From NCBI GenBank assembly GCA_965199005.1, contig CBDAQK010000001.1, positions 1,364,001 through 1,428,000 of the forward strand: 64,000 nucleotides of DNA, read 5' to 3'. Source of the stretch: LMUY01 sp965199005 (lineage in GTDB: Bacteria; Pseudomonadota; Alphaproteobacteria; Acetobacterales; Acetobacteraceae). Position 1 is the stretch's first letter; every line of letters begins with the position of its first letter. The notes beneath the pieces were generated by a model. That model did no database searches. It saw nothing but the letters and a program-made list of their open reading frames with translations, and was not told the DNA's origin. The translations under genes were made by a program, and so were the position numbers. Shown piece by piece: positions 7,479-17,173 of the stretch.

Positions 7479-9386
7479 TCAGATCGCAACGCGAACGCCC
7501 AACTCAACAACACGGTCGCTGGGGATGCGAAAGAACACGGTGGCCGGGACGGCATTGCGGACCATGACAAGAAAGAGCCAAAGCCGCCAGATCGGCAGCT
7601 TTGGCACCAAGGCCCGCACCAGCACCTCGCGGCCCAGGAAGTAGCTTGCCTGCATGGGGTCGTAGTCGACGCCTTGGGCGGTCAAATCCTCCAAGGCGCG
7701 CGGGATGTTCGGGCTTTCCATGAAGCCATAGCGCAGAATGACGCGATGGATGCCCGGTGCCAATTCCGTCACCTCCGTCCGGCGCTCCGGGGGGATCTCA
7801 GGCTCGTCCAGGTTGGTGACGGTGACGAAGAGAACTTTCTCGTGCAGGACTTTGTTGTGCTTGAGGTTGTGCAACAGCGCCGCCGGCACGTAGTCGGGCG
7901 TGCCGGTCAGGAACACAGCCATTCCCGGTACGCGGAGAGTACGCGATTGCGGCAGGCGCTTGAGGAATGACGCCAATGGAAGGCTGTCCTGCTTCCACCG
8001 TGCCAGCATCAGGTCTCGTCCACGCTTCCACGACGTCATGAGGGCCATGAGGAGGAGACCGATCACCAACGGCACCCAGCCGCCTTCCGGCACCTTCAGC
8101 AGGTTGGAGGCAAAGAACACGCAGTCGACGAGGAAGAAGCCGCCGAAGACGAGGATCGCGAGCGGTTTGGACCAGCCGAACCGCCGGCGGAATGCGAACG
8201 CGGCCAGGATGCAGGTGCAGATGAAGGTGCCGGTGACCGCGATGCCATACGCTGCCGTCAGTGCGTCGCTGCTGCGGAACGCCAACACCAGGAGCAACAC
8301 GCCAATGAAGAGTGCGGTGTTCACCTGCGGAACGTAGATCTGACCCTCCTCGGTGTTGCTCGTGTGGGTCACGGTCATCCGGGGTAGGAAATTCATCTGC
8401 ATGCATTGCCGGGCGATGGAGTAGCCGCCCGATATCAAGGCCTGACTGGCGATGACGGTCGCGGCCGTGGCCAGTACGACGAGCGGTAGCCGAAGACTGG
8501 CTGGAGCCATCAAGAAGAATGGGTTTGCCAACGCGCTTGGCTGTTCCAAGATCAATGCGCCTTGGCCGAAATAATTCAGCACCAGGGAAGGCAGGACGAA
8601 AGCGGTCCATGCGCGGCGGATCGGCGCTGCGCCGAAATGTCCCATATCGGCATAAAGCGCCTCCGCCCCCGTGACTGCCAACACCACGGACCCCAGTGCG
8701 ACGAAGGCGAGCCAGCCGTGGCGAAGGCAGAACGACACCAAGTAATAGGGTGATAATGCGAGGAGCACATGAGGTACGGCGATCACCTGGATTGCGCCGA
8801 GGAGACCGATTGCGCCGAACCAGACCCCCATCACCGGGCCGAAAACACGTCCGACACCGCCGGTGCCGCGGTATTGCACCGCAAACAGGCCTACGATCAC
8901 GGCGCAGGAGATGGGTAAGACATAAGGCTGCAAGGTGGGGGCAGAGACCTCCAACCCCTCCACGGCGGAGAGCACGGAGACAGCCGGCGTGATGATACCG
9001 TCGCCGAAAAACAGACAGGCCCCGATAATGCCGATGATGGTCAAGGCGTATCGCCCACGACCGTCCGAGGTGGCCCGTTGGGCCAGCGCCATCAAGGCGA
9101 GGATACCGCCCTCCCCCTTGTTGTCGGCCCGCATGACGAGGACGACGTATTTCAACGTCACGACCACGATGAGCGACCAGAAGATGAGGGACAGGATGCC
9201 CAGGATTTCGAATTCCGCCACCCCTTGGGAGGTGAAATGGTCGAGGCTGGCCTTGAAGGCGTAAAGCGGGCTGGTGCCGATGTCGCCGTAGACGACGCCC
9301 AGGACGGCCACCAACGCGCTGATCCGAACCGGAGACCGGACACCCCCCCGGGCACTGGACACAGGGGCACTTGAAGCTATGGTCAT
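7479..9386 (-). CDS. kup: Kup low-affinity potassium transporter
   Basis: Inner-membrane potassium/proton symporter of the Kup/HAK/KT family, 635 residues, normal length. The conserved first helix reads VLGVVYGDIGTSPLYAFKAS near residue 31, followed by further hydrophobic helices including FGDGIITPAVSVLSAVEGLE. The cytoplasmic C-terminal domain starts after about residue 450 (RVPGMAVFLTG, then HNKVLHEKVLFVTV). A GGAGG ribosome site precedes the ATG at 9386. A short hairpin (CGGCAC/GTGCCG at 9432-9447) lies between it and the upstream YggS gene. Confidence 0.95.
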   Translation of the reverse strand: MTIASSAPVSSARGGVRSPVRISALVAVLGVVYGDIGTSPLYAFKASLDHFTSQGVAEFEILGILSLIFWSLIVVVTLKYVVLVMRADNKGEGGILALMALAQRATSDGRGRYALTIIGIIGACLFFGDGIITPAVSVLSAVEGLEVSAPTLQPYVLPISCAVIVGLFAVQYRGTGGVGRVFGPVMGVWFGAIGLLGAIQVIAVPHVLLALSPYYLVSFCLRHGWLAFVALGSVVLAVTGAEALYADMGHFGAAPIRRAWTAFVLPSLVLNYFGQGALILEQPSALANPFFLMAPASLRLPLVVLATAATVIASQALISGGYSIARQCMQMNFLPRMTVTHTSNTEEGQIYVPQVNTALFIGVLLLVLAFRSSDALTAAYGIAVTGTFICTCILAAFAFRRRFGWSKPLAILVFGGFFLVDCVFFASNLLKVPEGGWVPLVIGLLLMALMTSWKRGRDLMLARWKQDSLPLASFLKRLPQSRTLRVPGMAVFLTGTPDYVPAALLHNLKHNKVLHEKVLFVTVTNLDEPEIPPERRTEVTELAPGIHRVILRYGFMESPNIPRALEDLTAQGVDYDPMQASYFLGREVLVRALVPKLPIWRLWLFLVMVRNAVPATVFFRIPSDRVVELGVRVAI

Positions 9387-9493
9387 TCACCGCCTCCGTT
9401 CGGGCCGCACGACGTTGCGGAGCGTCCAGTTCGGCACGGAAGTGCCGTTGCCCGTGCTCTGGCTCGCAGATAAGCCTGACGTTTCAGGATGTT

Positions 9494-10177
9494 TCAAGCC
9501 GCAGGCGGCCGGCTGCCGAAGATGGCGGTGCCAACGCGGACATGGGTGGCGCCGTGGCGTATGGCAATCTGGTAATCGGCGGACATTCCCATGGACACGA
9601 CGGGCAGGCGATGCCGGGCGGCGCGGTCGGCCAACCAGTCGAAATGCCGCGCCGGGTCTCCCTCGACAGGCGGGATGCACATCAACCCGGTGATGCGCTC
9701 GCCAAAGCGGGCCTGGCAGTCGCGGATGAACTGGTCGGCGTCGGCGGGTGGGACGCCAGCCTTTTGCGGCTCCTCACCGACATTCACCTGGATCAGAAGC
9801 TGCGGCAGAGCCTCCCCGCGTGCCTGTGCGGCTGCCAGCGCATCCACGAGGCGCGGCCGGTCCAGCGTCTCGATGACATCGGCAAGGGCTAAAGCGTCGC
9901 GCAACTTGTTGGTTTGCAGCGGCCCGATCAAATGCAGCCGGAGCTCAGGATTGGTTTGACGCAGGGCTGGGAATTTCCCGTTCGCCTCCTGGACGCGATT
10001 TTCCCCGAAGACGAGCTGTCCTGCCGCAAGCGCCTCGCGAATGGCCTCTTCTGGATGGGTCTTCGAAACTGCCACCAAGGTTACGTCCTCGGGACGCCGC
10101 CCCGCTGCGCAAGCCGCGGATGCGACGCTGTCGCGGACGTGTTGCAGGCGATCACGGAGATGAGAGGCATCGGGCAT
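9494..10177 (-). CDS. YggS-family pyridoxal-phosphate homeostasis protein
   Basis: Single-domain alanine-racemase-fold protein that binds PLP and buffers it in the cytosol; it has no robust enzymatic activity in known members. The 227-residue sequence has the PLP lysine in VAVSKTH near residue 38, FGENRVQEA, HLIGPLQTNK, QVNVGEEPQKAG and SMGMSADYQIAIRHGATHVR, in the family order. It is the first gene of a minus-strand run leading to kup. Start ATG at 10177. Confidence 0.93.
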   Translation of the reverse strand: MPDASHLRDRLQHVRDSVASAACAAGRRPEDVTLVAVSKTHPEEAIREALAAGQLVFGENRVQEANGKFPALRQTNPELRLHLIGPLQTNKLRDALALADVIETLDRPRLVDALAAAQARGEALPQLLIQVNVGEEPQKAGVPPADADQFIRDCQARFGERITGLMCIPPVEGDPARHFDWLADRAARHRLPVVSMGMSADYQIAIRHGATHVRVGTAIFGSRPPAA

Positions 10178-10721
10178 TGCGAGGAAATTCCAGTTCTCGG
10201 TTCAGTTTGGCAGCCATGTCGTTGCGCGCGGAAAAGAGGTTTGTCGCTTTGCAGGCACAGTGTTGCACGCGGTACCACTCTGGTTTAGGTGTTGCTGCAC
10301 GTGCCTCTCAACACCCACCACCATTCTGCTGATATCGGGTGGCCTCAATCGGTGCCGGAACGTCCGGTAGCATGAGGAGGTTCATATGCGCAGGCACCGG
10401 GTGGCCTCTGGGCCCGCACTGCTCCCGGTTCTACCCGGTGTCATTCAAGGCGGGGCGTAGACGAGCAACTGGTTGGCGGAAGATATCGCGTCGCCGGGCG
10501 CAGCAGGCGGCCGCAGAGACTCGCAACACCAGGGGCGCTCAGGTGTTGGCGATTGGCATTGCCTTCGCCTGGTAAAAACCTGACAGAACGGCAGGGCGCG
10601 GGTGATAGAGCGATTTGTCGCGCGTTTCACTTGATCGGCCGGGATGAAGTCCTTGGCGGTGGCATGAACACAGGGTAGATAGGGCCGTCGCATTTCTGCG
10701 GCATTCCCTGGCAGGCGGTCC
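10178..10721. other. Divergent intergenic stretch between YggS gene and DUF3576 gene
   Basis: About 540 bases with no conventional gene. It contains the 24-codon frame at 10386-10460, listed separately, and several frames without family resemblance. No terminator or recognised RNA motif is obvious. It probably contains the promoter of the DUF3576-leuS operon and of the YggS gene. Confidence 0.45.
10386..10460 (+). CDS. Possible 24-residue small protein or leader peptide
   Basis: An ATG at 10386 is preceded by GAGGAGG at 10374-10380 with a 5-base gap, one of the best ribosome sites in the window. The frame encodes a short peptide starting MRRHRVASGPALLPVLP and stops with TAG at 10458. The peptide has a basic N-terminus and a hydrophobic middle. 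It is 260 bases upstream of the DUF3576-leuS operon. No run of leucine codons suggests classical attenuation. The function is unknown and the call rests on the ribosome site alone. Confidence 0.3.
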   Translation: MRRHRVASGPALLPVLPGVIQGGA

Positions 10722-11270
10722 ATGTTTACTCGTCGGAACTACCGAATTCTTCCCGTGCTTGCCCTGACGGCGCTGTCCGCCTGCGGTGGGACGGCCTCCC
10801 AAAACATTCGTCCGGTGGCGGATAGCGAATACAACGACTATCGCACCTCCGGCGGGGGTGGCGCCACCCGGATGGGAGGCGACCAAGGGCTCGTGTTCGG
10901 CATTGGCAAAGGGGCCAATGGCAACGGTGCCAACGGGGATGGGGCGGCGCTGGGGGTGAATGCCTATCTATGGCGGGGCGCACTCGACACCTTGGCCTTT
11001 ATGCCGCTTGCCTCGGCGGATCCATTTGGCGGTGTCATCATCACGGATTGGTACCAGCCGCCATCGGCCGCTGGCGAGCGGTTCAAGGCCACGGCCTATA
11101 TCCTCGGGCGACAATTGCGCGCCGACGGTGTCCGGGTGTCGATTTTTCGCCAGGTGCAGCAGAACGGCCAGTGGGTTGACGCGGCAGTGAGCCAGTCGAC
11201 GACCGGCGAGATCGAGAACAAGGTGCTGGCGCGGGCGCGCGAGCTGAGGGCGCAAACCGCCAGCCAGTGA
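10722..11270 (+). CDS. DUF3576 lipoprotein
   Basis: A 182-residue envelope lipoprotein. The signal peptide ends in the lipobox LSAC (Cys near residue 21), followed by a Gly-rich linker and the conserved core with DTLAFMPLASADPFGGVIIT. This family is typically found directly upstream of leuS in Rhodospirillales, as here (35-base gap). The C-terminal half, with TDWYQPP and RVSIFRQVQ, resembles a small outer-membrane-assembly-type fold, but the molecular function is not established. Confidence 0.85.
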   Translation: MFTRRNYRILPVLALTALSACGGTASQNIRPVADSEYNDYRTSGGGGATRMGGDQGLVFGIGKGANGNGANGDGAALGVNAYLWRGALDTLAFMPLASADPFGGVIITDWYQPPSAAGERFKATAYILGRQLRADGVRVSIFRQVQQNGQWVDAAVSQSTTGEIENKVLARARELRAQTASQ

Positions 11271-11305
11271 TGCCCGCTGCCATGCCCTACGGGTGTGAGC
11301 CATAG

Positions 11306-13924
11306 ATGCAAGACCAATCTGCGCCTTCCGCTGATCATGCGGCGGGATATGATTTCGCCGCTATCGAGGCGCGCTGGCAGCGCCAGTGGGATGAGAGCAA
11401 GGCGTTCCAGGTAGAGGACGTACCGTCCGATGGAAAGCCGAAATATTACGTTCTTGAGATGTTCCCCTATCCGAGCGGGAACATCCACATGGGCCATGTG
11501 CGAAACTACACGCTGGGCGATGTGGTGGCGCGATACAAGCGGGCCTGCGGGTTCAACGTCCTGCACCCGATGGGGTGGGATGCGTTTGGCTTGCCGGCCG
11601 AAAATGCTGCGCGCGAGCGCAAGGTGCATCCGGCCGAATGGACCTGGTCCAATATCGCTGCCATGCGTGCGGAATTGCGGCGCATGGGATTGTCCATCGA
11701 CTGGTCGCGAGAGTTTGCCACGTGCGATCCAGCCTATTACGGGCAGCAGCAGAAGCTGTTTCTCGCGTTTATGCGGGATGGGTTGGTTGACCGCCGGCTG
11801 AGCTGGGTCAATTGGGATCCGGTCGATGAAACCGTGCTTGCCAACGAGCAGGTCGTCGATGGCCGCGGCTGGCGATCTGGGGCGCCGGTCGAGAAGCGGC
11901 AGCTGGCACAGTGGTTTTTCCGGATCACTCGTTATGCCCCGGCGTTATTGGATGCCTTGCCTAGCCTAACCCGCTGGCCCGACCGGGTGCGCGCGATGCA
12001 GTCCAAGTGGATTGGCCGCAGCGAAGGCGCGCGCGTCCGGTTTGCGCTGGACCAGGCCGTCGATGGCATAGAGACGGTCGAGGTGTACACGACGCGCCCG
12101 GATACGTTGTTTGGCATGTCGTTTTTGGCGGTTGCGCCGGAGCATCCCCTTGCGGCGGCGGCGGCGGCGGCAGACGCGGCGGCCGGAGCGTTCGTGGCGG
12201 AATGCCGCGCACTCGGCACAAGTGAAGCCGCGATCGAAGGGGCCGAGAAGCGGGGCTATGACACCGGGTTCAAAGTCCGCCATCCGTTCGATGACCGCGT
12301 TGTCCCGGTTTGGATCGCCAACTTCGTATTGATGGAGTACGGGACGGGAGCGATTTTCGGCTGCCCCTGCGGGGACCAGCGCGATTTGGATTTCGCCCGG
12401 AAATATGGGTTGGCCGTGATCCCCGTCGTGCTGCCGCCGGGTGAAGACGGCTCGACATTCCAGACAGGTGCCAAGGCCTATGACGGGCCCGGGCAGATGA
12501 TTCATTCCGGTTTCCTCGATGGGCTTACCACAGAGGGTGCCGTGACGGAGGTCATCCGGCGCTTGACCGCCGCAGGTCAGGGAAGCGGGGTCACCAATTG
12601 GCGCATGCGCGACTGGGGGGTGAGCCGCCAACGCTATTGGGGTTGCCCGATCCCGGTGGTGCATTGCCCGGCCTGCGGCGTTGTCGCGGTGCCGGAGGCT
12701 GAATTGCCGGTCGTGCTACCGGTCGACGTTAGCTTCGACCTGCCGGGCAACCCGCTTGACCGCCACGATGGCTGGCGGATTGTCGCCTGCCCGAAATGCG
12801 GCGGGAGGGCGGAACGCGAGACCGATACGCTCGATACCTTTGTCGATAGTTCCTGGTATTTCTCGAGGTTTTGCAGCCCCACGGCCGAGGAACCTGTATC
12901 GCGGCGGGCCGCGGCGCATTGGCTGCCGGTAGACCAGTATGTGGGCGGGATCGACCACGCCATCCTTCATCTTCTCTACGCCCGGTTCTTTACCCGGGCA
13001 ATGCATGCGGGGCAGATGGTCGGTGTCGACGAGCCATTTGCTGGGCTGTTCACCCAGGGAATGGTGACGCATGAGAGCTACCGCGCAACCGACGGCCGCT
13101 GGCTGTATCCGGCAGAGATAGAGCGGCACCCAGACGGGTCGGTGGTTGAGCGTGCGACCGGACGAGAGGTTGTCGTTACGGCAATCGACAAGATGTCCAA
13201 GTCGAAGCGCAATACGATTGACCCCGCGGATATCATCCATCGATACGGCGCAGATACGGCGCGGTGGTTCGTGCTATCGGACAATCCTCCCGAGCGGGAT
13301 ATGGAGTGGACGGAGACCGGCATCGCCGGTGCGCACCGTTTCACCCAACGCCTGTATCGGCTGGCAGCAGCGATTGCGTCGAATCGGTGCCCGGAGATGA
13401 CGCGTCCCACCGCTGGTCCGTTGACCCGCGCCGTGCATCGCACGATCGCGAGTGTGACAACGGCACTCGATGGGTTCAACTTCAACGTCGCTGTAGCACG
13501 CCTGCACGAGCTGCTGAATGCGATATTTGATGCCCAGCGCGCCTTGTCCAGTTCGGATGAGGCAGGTGCCGCCGAGTTGCGGCAGGCCTTGGACGTGTTT
13601 CTACGGTTGGCTGCGCCCATGATGCCGCATCTGTCGAGTGAGATATTGGTTCGGCTGCATCCTGATGCCGGGACGTTGCCGGACCTGACTTGGCCGGTTG
13701 CCGACCCAGCGATGCTGACGGAATCCATGATGACGATTGCGATTCAGGTCGGTGGCAAGCTGCGTGGGACGATCCAAGTCCCAGTTGGCCTCGATGGGCA
13801 GACCGTGCTGGAGCAAGCCGCGGCGGAGGAGAACGTCGCCCGCCTGCTAGCTGGCCGGCGCGTCGTTAAGCGTATCTATGTTCCCGGGCGGATCGTCAAT
13901 TTTGCGCTGGGGAACGAAGCATGA
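11306..13924 (+). CDS. leuS: Leucyl-tRNA synthetase
   Basis: Class I aminoacyl-tRNA synthetase charging tRNA-Leu, 872 residues. The HIGH-type motif is HMGH at residues 61-64 after PYPSGNI, and KMSKS is at 629-633. The editing domain includes TTRPDTLFG. An internal run of Ala residues encoded by GCG repeats near base 12160 is unremarkable. Its TGA overlaps the start of lptE (ATGA). Confidence 0.97.
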   Translation: MQDQSAPSADHAAGYDFAAIEARWQRQWDESKAFQVEDVPSDGKPKYYVLEMFPYPSGNIHMGHVRNYTLGDVVARYKRACGFNVLHPMGWDAFGLPAENAARERKVHPAEWTWSNIAAMRAELRRMGLSIDWSREFATCDPAYYGQQQKLFLAFMRDGLVDRRLSWVNWDPVDETVLANEQVVDGRGWRSGAPVEKRQLAQWFFRITRYAPALLDALPSLTRWPDRVRAMQSKWIGRSEGARVRFALDQAVDGIETVEVYTTRPDTLFGMSFLAVAPEHPLAAAAAAADAAAGAFVAECRALGTSEAAIEGAEKRGYDTGFKVRHPFDDRVVPVWIANFVLMEYGTGAIFGCPCGDQRDLDFARKYGLAVIPVVLPPGEDGSTFQTGAKAYDGPGQMIHSGFLDGLTTEGAVTEVIRRLTAAGQGSGVTNWRMRDWGVSRQRYWGCPIPVVHCPACGVVAVPEAELPVVLPVDVSFDLPGNPLDRHDGWRIVACPKCGGRAERETDTLDTFVDSSWYFSRFCSPTAEEPVSRRAAAHWLPVDQYVGGIDHAILHLLYARFFTRAMHAGQMVGVDEPFAGLFTQGMVTHESYRATDGRWLYPAEIERHPDGSVVERATGREVVVTAIDKMSKSKRNTIDPADIIHRYGADTARWFVLSDNPPERDMEWTETGIAGAHRFTQRLYRLAAAIASNRCPEMTRPTAGPLTRAVHRTIASVTTALDGFNFNVAVARLHELLNAIFDAQRALSSSDEAGAAELRQALDVFLRLAAPMMPHLSSEILVRLHPDAGTLPDLTWPVADPAMLTESMMTIAIQVGGKLRGTIQVPVGLDGQTVLEQAAAEENVARLLAGRRVVKRIYVPGRIVNFALGNEA

Positions 13925-14460
13925 CTGCGCTGGCCCAATTCCAATTGGGGCGTAGGGGAGTCTTGGCCGGACTTGCCGTTGGCGTTTCTGGCTGTGGGTT
14001 CCGGCCGGTCTATGGCCCTCGGACTGGGACCGTGAGTATGGCTCAGCATGAGTTAGGCCTTATCGATGTCGCGTCGATACCGGACCGCCAGGGCCAGATG
14101 CTGCGACAAGCGCTGCAGCAACGCATGGCAAGCCCTACGGAGGCTATGGCCAAGCAATTTGAATTGTCGGTTAGTTTTGGCATTTCGGGCGACTCTATTG
14201 GGATTCAGGCAGATTCGACAGTGACCCGTATCCGCCGGGCCGGCACGGCAACGTGGTCGCTGAAGCGGTTGGACCCGGCGAGCACTCCAGTCACAAACGG
14301 CATTGCGCGGTCGCTTGACGGCGTTAACGTTACGGACGGGCAGTATTTCGCCGTGGATTTAGCAAGTGAATCTGCCGAGAGACGCATTGCCGAGGCATGT
14401 GCCGAAAAGATCACCCTCCAACTCGCGTCTTATTTCACAAGCCACCCCCAGACAAGCTAG
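13921..14460 (+). CDS. lptE: LPS assembly lipoprotein LptE
   Basis: Outer-membrane lipoprotein that plugs LptD during lipopolysaccharide export. The 179-residue product has an Arg-rich start with a twin-Arg-like GRRGVLAGL segment, a lipobox ending VSGC, then CGFRPVYG, the LptE family hallmark. Beta-rich sequence with RIRRAGTATWSL follows. The gene overlaps leuS by 4 bases and is followed by holA after 3 bases, the usual alphaproteobacterial order. Confidence 0.88.
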   Translation: MTALAQFQLGRRGVLAGLAVGVSGCGFRPVYGPRTGTVSMAQHELGLIDVASIPDRQGQMLRQALQQRMASPTEAMAKQFELSVSFGISGDSIGIQADSTVTRIRRAGTATWSLKRLDPASTPVTNGIARSLDGVNVTDGQYFAVDLASESAERRIAEACAEKITLQLASYFTSHPQTS

Positions 14461-14463
14461 GCG

Positions 14464-15471
14464 ATGAAGGTCGCGGCTCATGCAGTTGCAGACGTACTGA
14501 GGGATTCAGCGCGCTTCATTGGGATTTTGGTGTATGGCGAGGATGCCGGACGAATTCGTGCTCATGTCATGGAAGCAACGACTTCTGTCGTCGGGCCGCA
14601 CTTTGACCCGTTCCGTACGAGCATTTTAACCCGAGAGGAACACGCGCGGCTTCGAGATGAGTTGAATAGCCGCTCGCTTGGCGGGGGGCGCCGGGTGATC
14701 CGCGTACAGGATGCAACGGATGGGTTGGCTGCGGTCCTGGATGGGATGGCGGAGCAGCGCGACGAGCTGCTGGTCCTCGTCGAGGCGGGCGCGCTGACCG
14801 CCCGATCCAAGCTGCGAATGATGGCTGAAAAGCATCCTCAGTGGGCCGCAATTGCATGCTACGCGGAAACCGGCGCCGCACTGTCTGGAGATATCAGGCG
14901 TGCCTTGGACAAGGCCGGGCTAGGCGTGGAGCCCAGTGCTCTGGCATATTTAACGGCTGAGTTGGGCGGTGATTCCAATCGTCGCCGCGGCGAATTGGAG
15001 AAGCTCGCGCTTTATGCGGCAGATGACGGCGTGATCACGCTGGAAGCAGCCCAAGCCTGCTGTTCCGTCAGCCTGGATGCAACGCTAGGTGCGGCAGTTT
15101 CGGCGGCGCTGGCTGGAAGAGTGGAGCAATGCGATTCGCTCCTGGAGGGACTGGCGCGAGATGGCGCTAGCGGCCCAGGAGTACTTGCGGTGCTTGCCAA
15201 TCAAATCCAGCGCGTGTTGAAGGTTCGCCTTGGCCTCGATAGCGGGTTAACGGCGGAGGAAGCGTGTCGCGGTCTTCAGCCGCCCGTTTTTCCCCGGCAA
15301 ATGCCGGCGTTCATGCAGGAGGTGCAGCGCTGGACCGTGCCACGGCTAGATGCGTTGGGGCGCGCCGTTCGTGAAGCGGATGTCGCGTGCAAGCGCGCTG
15401 CGTCACCCGACTTTGCCATTGCTGGGCGGTTGTTGAGTATCGTGTCAGGGCAAAGACCGCCGAGGGTGTAA
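14464..15471 (+). CDS. holA: DNA polymerase III, delta subunit
   Basis: Clamp-loader subunit that opens the sliding beta clamp. The 335-residue protein shows the DNA_pol3_delta pattern: IGILVYGEDAGRIRAH near residue 18, LLVLVEAGALTARSKLR, then ALAYLTAELGGDSNRRRGELEKLALYA. It lies 3 bases after lptE. The gene ends against parB on the opposite strand. Confidence 0.9.
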   Translation: MKVAAHAVADVLRDSARFIGILVYGEDAGRIRAHVMEATTSVVGPHFDPFRTSILTREEHARLRDELNSRSLGGGRRVIRVQDATDGLAAVLDGMAEQRDELLVLVEAGALTARSKLRMMAEKHPQWAAIACYAETGAALSGDIRRALDKAGLGVEPSALAYLTAELGGDSNRRRGELEKLALYAADDGVITLEAAQACCSVSLDATLGAAVSAALAGRVEQCDSLLEGLARDGASGPGVLAVLANQIQRVLKVRLGLDSGLTAEEACRGLQPPVFPRQMPAFMQEVQRWTVPRLDALGRAVREADVACKRAASPDFAIAGRLLSIVSGQRPPRV

Positions 15472-15474
15472 GTG

Positions 15475-15495
15475 AGCCGGTTCTACCGGCTGTTT
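15475..15495. terminator. Hairpin between convergent holA and parB
   Basis: AGCCGG at 15475-15480 and CCGGCT at 15486-15491 flank a 5-base loop and are followed by TGTTT. It sits between the holA stop and the parB stop and overlaps the latter. It could terminate either transcript, but the T run is weak. Confidence 0.45.
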
Positions 15496-16355
15496 CCGCC
15501 GAGTTTGCCGATGATATAGTCGAGCTGATCCAAGGTTTGGTATCGTAGCGTGACCGACCCGCCGCGGCCATTGAAGGTTATCGCGACTTGCAAGCCCAAT
15601 TGTTCGGCCAAATCTGCCTCCACAGCGCGGAGATCTGCTGTCCCTTCTGCGAGCGGGTCTGCACGTTTGGGCTTTTGATCGGTGGGTGGCTGTCTTGGTG
15701 CAGCGAGGGCTTCGGCTTGGCGGACGCTGAGGCCTTTTGCGATCATTTGTGCTGCGGCAGCGGCCGGGTCGGCACAGGCGAGCGCAGCTCTGGCATGGCC
15801 TGATGTCAATGTGCCAGCCCTGACGTGACCGATGACCTCCGCGGGCAAGTTGAGCAGCCGGAGGAGATTTGCGACGTGGCTGCGCGACTTTCCGATTGCG
15901 GTTGCGAGTTCTTCTTGCGTGAGCCCGAATTCGTCGATGAGCCGGCGAAAGCCCTCGGCCTCCTCGATGGGGTTGAGGTCCTGGCGCTGGAGGTTCTCGA
16001 CGAGCCCGGCTGCACTCGCGTCGGCGTCGGGCATGCCGCGAACAAAGCATGGAACTGTTGTGAGGCCCGCGAGCTGGGCTGCTCGCCAGCGGCGTTCGCC
16101 GGCGATGATCTGGTACGTTTCGTGGCGGCTTGGGTGGGGTCGCACCAAAATAGGTTGTAGTACGCCTTGGCTCCGGATGGATGCGGCGAGCTCGTGAAGG
16201 TCTTCCTCGTGAACCATGCCGCGCGGCTGGAACGGGCTGGGCTCGAGCGCCGTCACTGCCATCATTCCAACAGATGCCGGGGACGCGGCATTGTTGAGGG
16301 TGTCGCCCAGCAGGGCGGCGAGCCCGCGCCCGAGCCGCGGGCTCGCGTCTTTCAT
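15483..16355 (-). CDS. parB: Chromosome partitioning protein ParB
   Basis: CTPase and DNA-binding protein that nucleates on parS and spreads along DNA for origin segregation. The 290-residue protein starts with RLGRGLAALLG, the N-terminal ParA-interacting motif. The ParB/Srx core includes IRSQGVLQPILVRP and IAGERRWRAAQLAG, with the CTP-binding GERR. The helix-turn-helix region contains LTQEELATAIGKSRSHVAN. A dimerisation tail ends the protein. Its ATG overlaps the parA TGA (ATGA). A perfect parS lies in nearby rsmG. Confidence 0.97.
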   Translation of the reverse strand: MKDASPRLGRGLAALLGDTLNNAASPASVGMMAVTALEPSPFQPRGMVHEEDLHELAASIRSQGVLQPILVRPHPSRHETYQIIAGERRWRAAQLAGLTTVPCFVRGMPDADASAAGLVENLQRQDLNPIEEAEGFRRLIDEFGLTQEELATAIGKSRSHVANLLRLLNLPAEVIGHVRAGTLTSGHARAALACADPAAAAAQMIAKGLSVRQAEALAAPRQPPTDQKPKRADPLAEGTADLRAVEADLAEQLGLQVAITFNGRGGSVTLRYQTLDQLDYIIGKLGGNSR

Positions 16356-17164
16356 GCGTGTACCGCCACTGGAGTGTAGAGGCCGAAGCGAGTTGCCAAT
16401 TCTTCAGCAAAGCGGCCATAGGCGAGGGCGCCGGCCGATTTCGGGTCGTAGATGACGACTGGCTTGCCGTGGCTGGGTGCTTCAGACACCCGCACACTGC
16501 GTGGGATCACGGTTTCGTAAACGCGTTTGCCAAAGAAGCTCCGCGTATCGGCAGCCACGAGCTCGGATAGATTGTTGCGACGGTCATACATGGTGAGAAC
16601 AATGCCATCGATGACCGCTTTCTGGTTGAATGATGCTCGCACTCGTTCCACCGTCTGCGTGAGTTGACTGAGGCCCTCCAGGGCGAAGAACTCGCATTGC
16701 AACGGGACCAGGATAGAGGTGGCCGCTACAAGCCCGTTTAAGGTGAGCAAGCCAAGGCTGGGTGGGCAATCAATGATGATCAGCGGGAAGTCGTGCAGTG
16801 TTGCCAGCGTTTCATGGAGGCAAAACTCCCGCCGCGGTTGATCGACGAGCTCTATCTCTGCTCCGGCGAGATCTGGTTCGGCCGGTATGATGAAAAGGCC
16901 GTCGATTTGGGTCGAACGCACGCAGTGGCGGGCAGCAACGCGTCCTGTGACGCTGTTGTAGCAGCCTGGGTGGCGGTCTCGCCGCGCGACGTCCAAGCCA
17001 GTGGATGCATTCCCTTGGGGGTCGAGATCAACGATCAGGACACGTTGTCCACTGAGTGCTAAGGCGGTCCCGAGGTTGAGGGCAGTGGTGGTTTTACCAA
17101 CACCGCCTTTCTGGTTCGCTACGGCGATGATGTGTTGCCTGAAATCGGCTGGTATGTCGGTCAC
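16352..17164 (-). CDS. parA: Chromosome partitioning ATPase ParA
   Basis: Deviant Walker ATPase that moves ParB-parS complexes. The 270-residue product has KGGVGKTT at residues 19-26, with the signature Lys, then DLDPQGNASTG and the switch region IIDCPPSLGLLTLN. It starts with GTG at 17164, 9 bases after the rsmG stop. The order rsmG-parA-parB is the common bacterial one. Confidence 0.97.
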   Translation of the reverse strand: MTDIPADFRQHIIAVANQKGGVGKTTTALNLGTALALSGQRVLIVDLDPQGNASTGLDVARRDRHPGCYNSVTGRVAARHCVRSTQIDGLFIIPAEPDLAGAEIELVDQPRREFCLHETLATLHDFPLIIIDCPPSLGLLTLNGLVAATSILVPLQCEFFALEGLSQLTQTVERVRASFNQKAVIDGIVLTMYDRRNNLSELVAADTRSFFGKRVYETVIPRSVRVSEAPSHGKPVVIYDPKSAGALAYGRFAEELATRFGLYTPVAVHA

Positions 17165-17173
17165 GCCAGCGTC

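Noticed and set aside
12150..12190. GCG triplet repeat in leuS
   Set aside because: It encodes a short Ala run in an otherwise normal synthetase and is ordinary GC-rich slippage.
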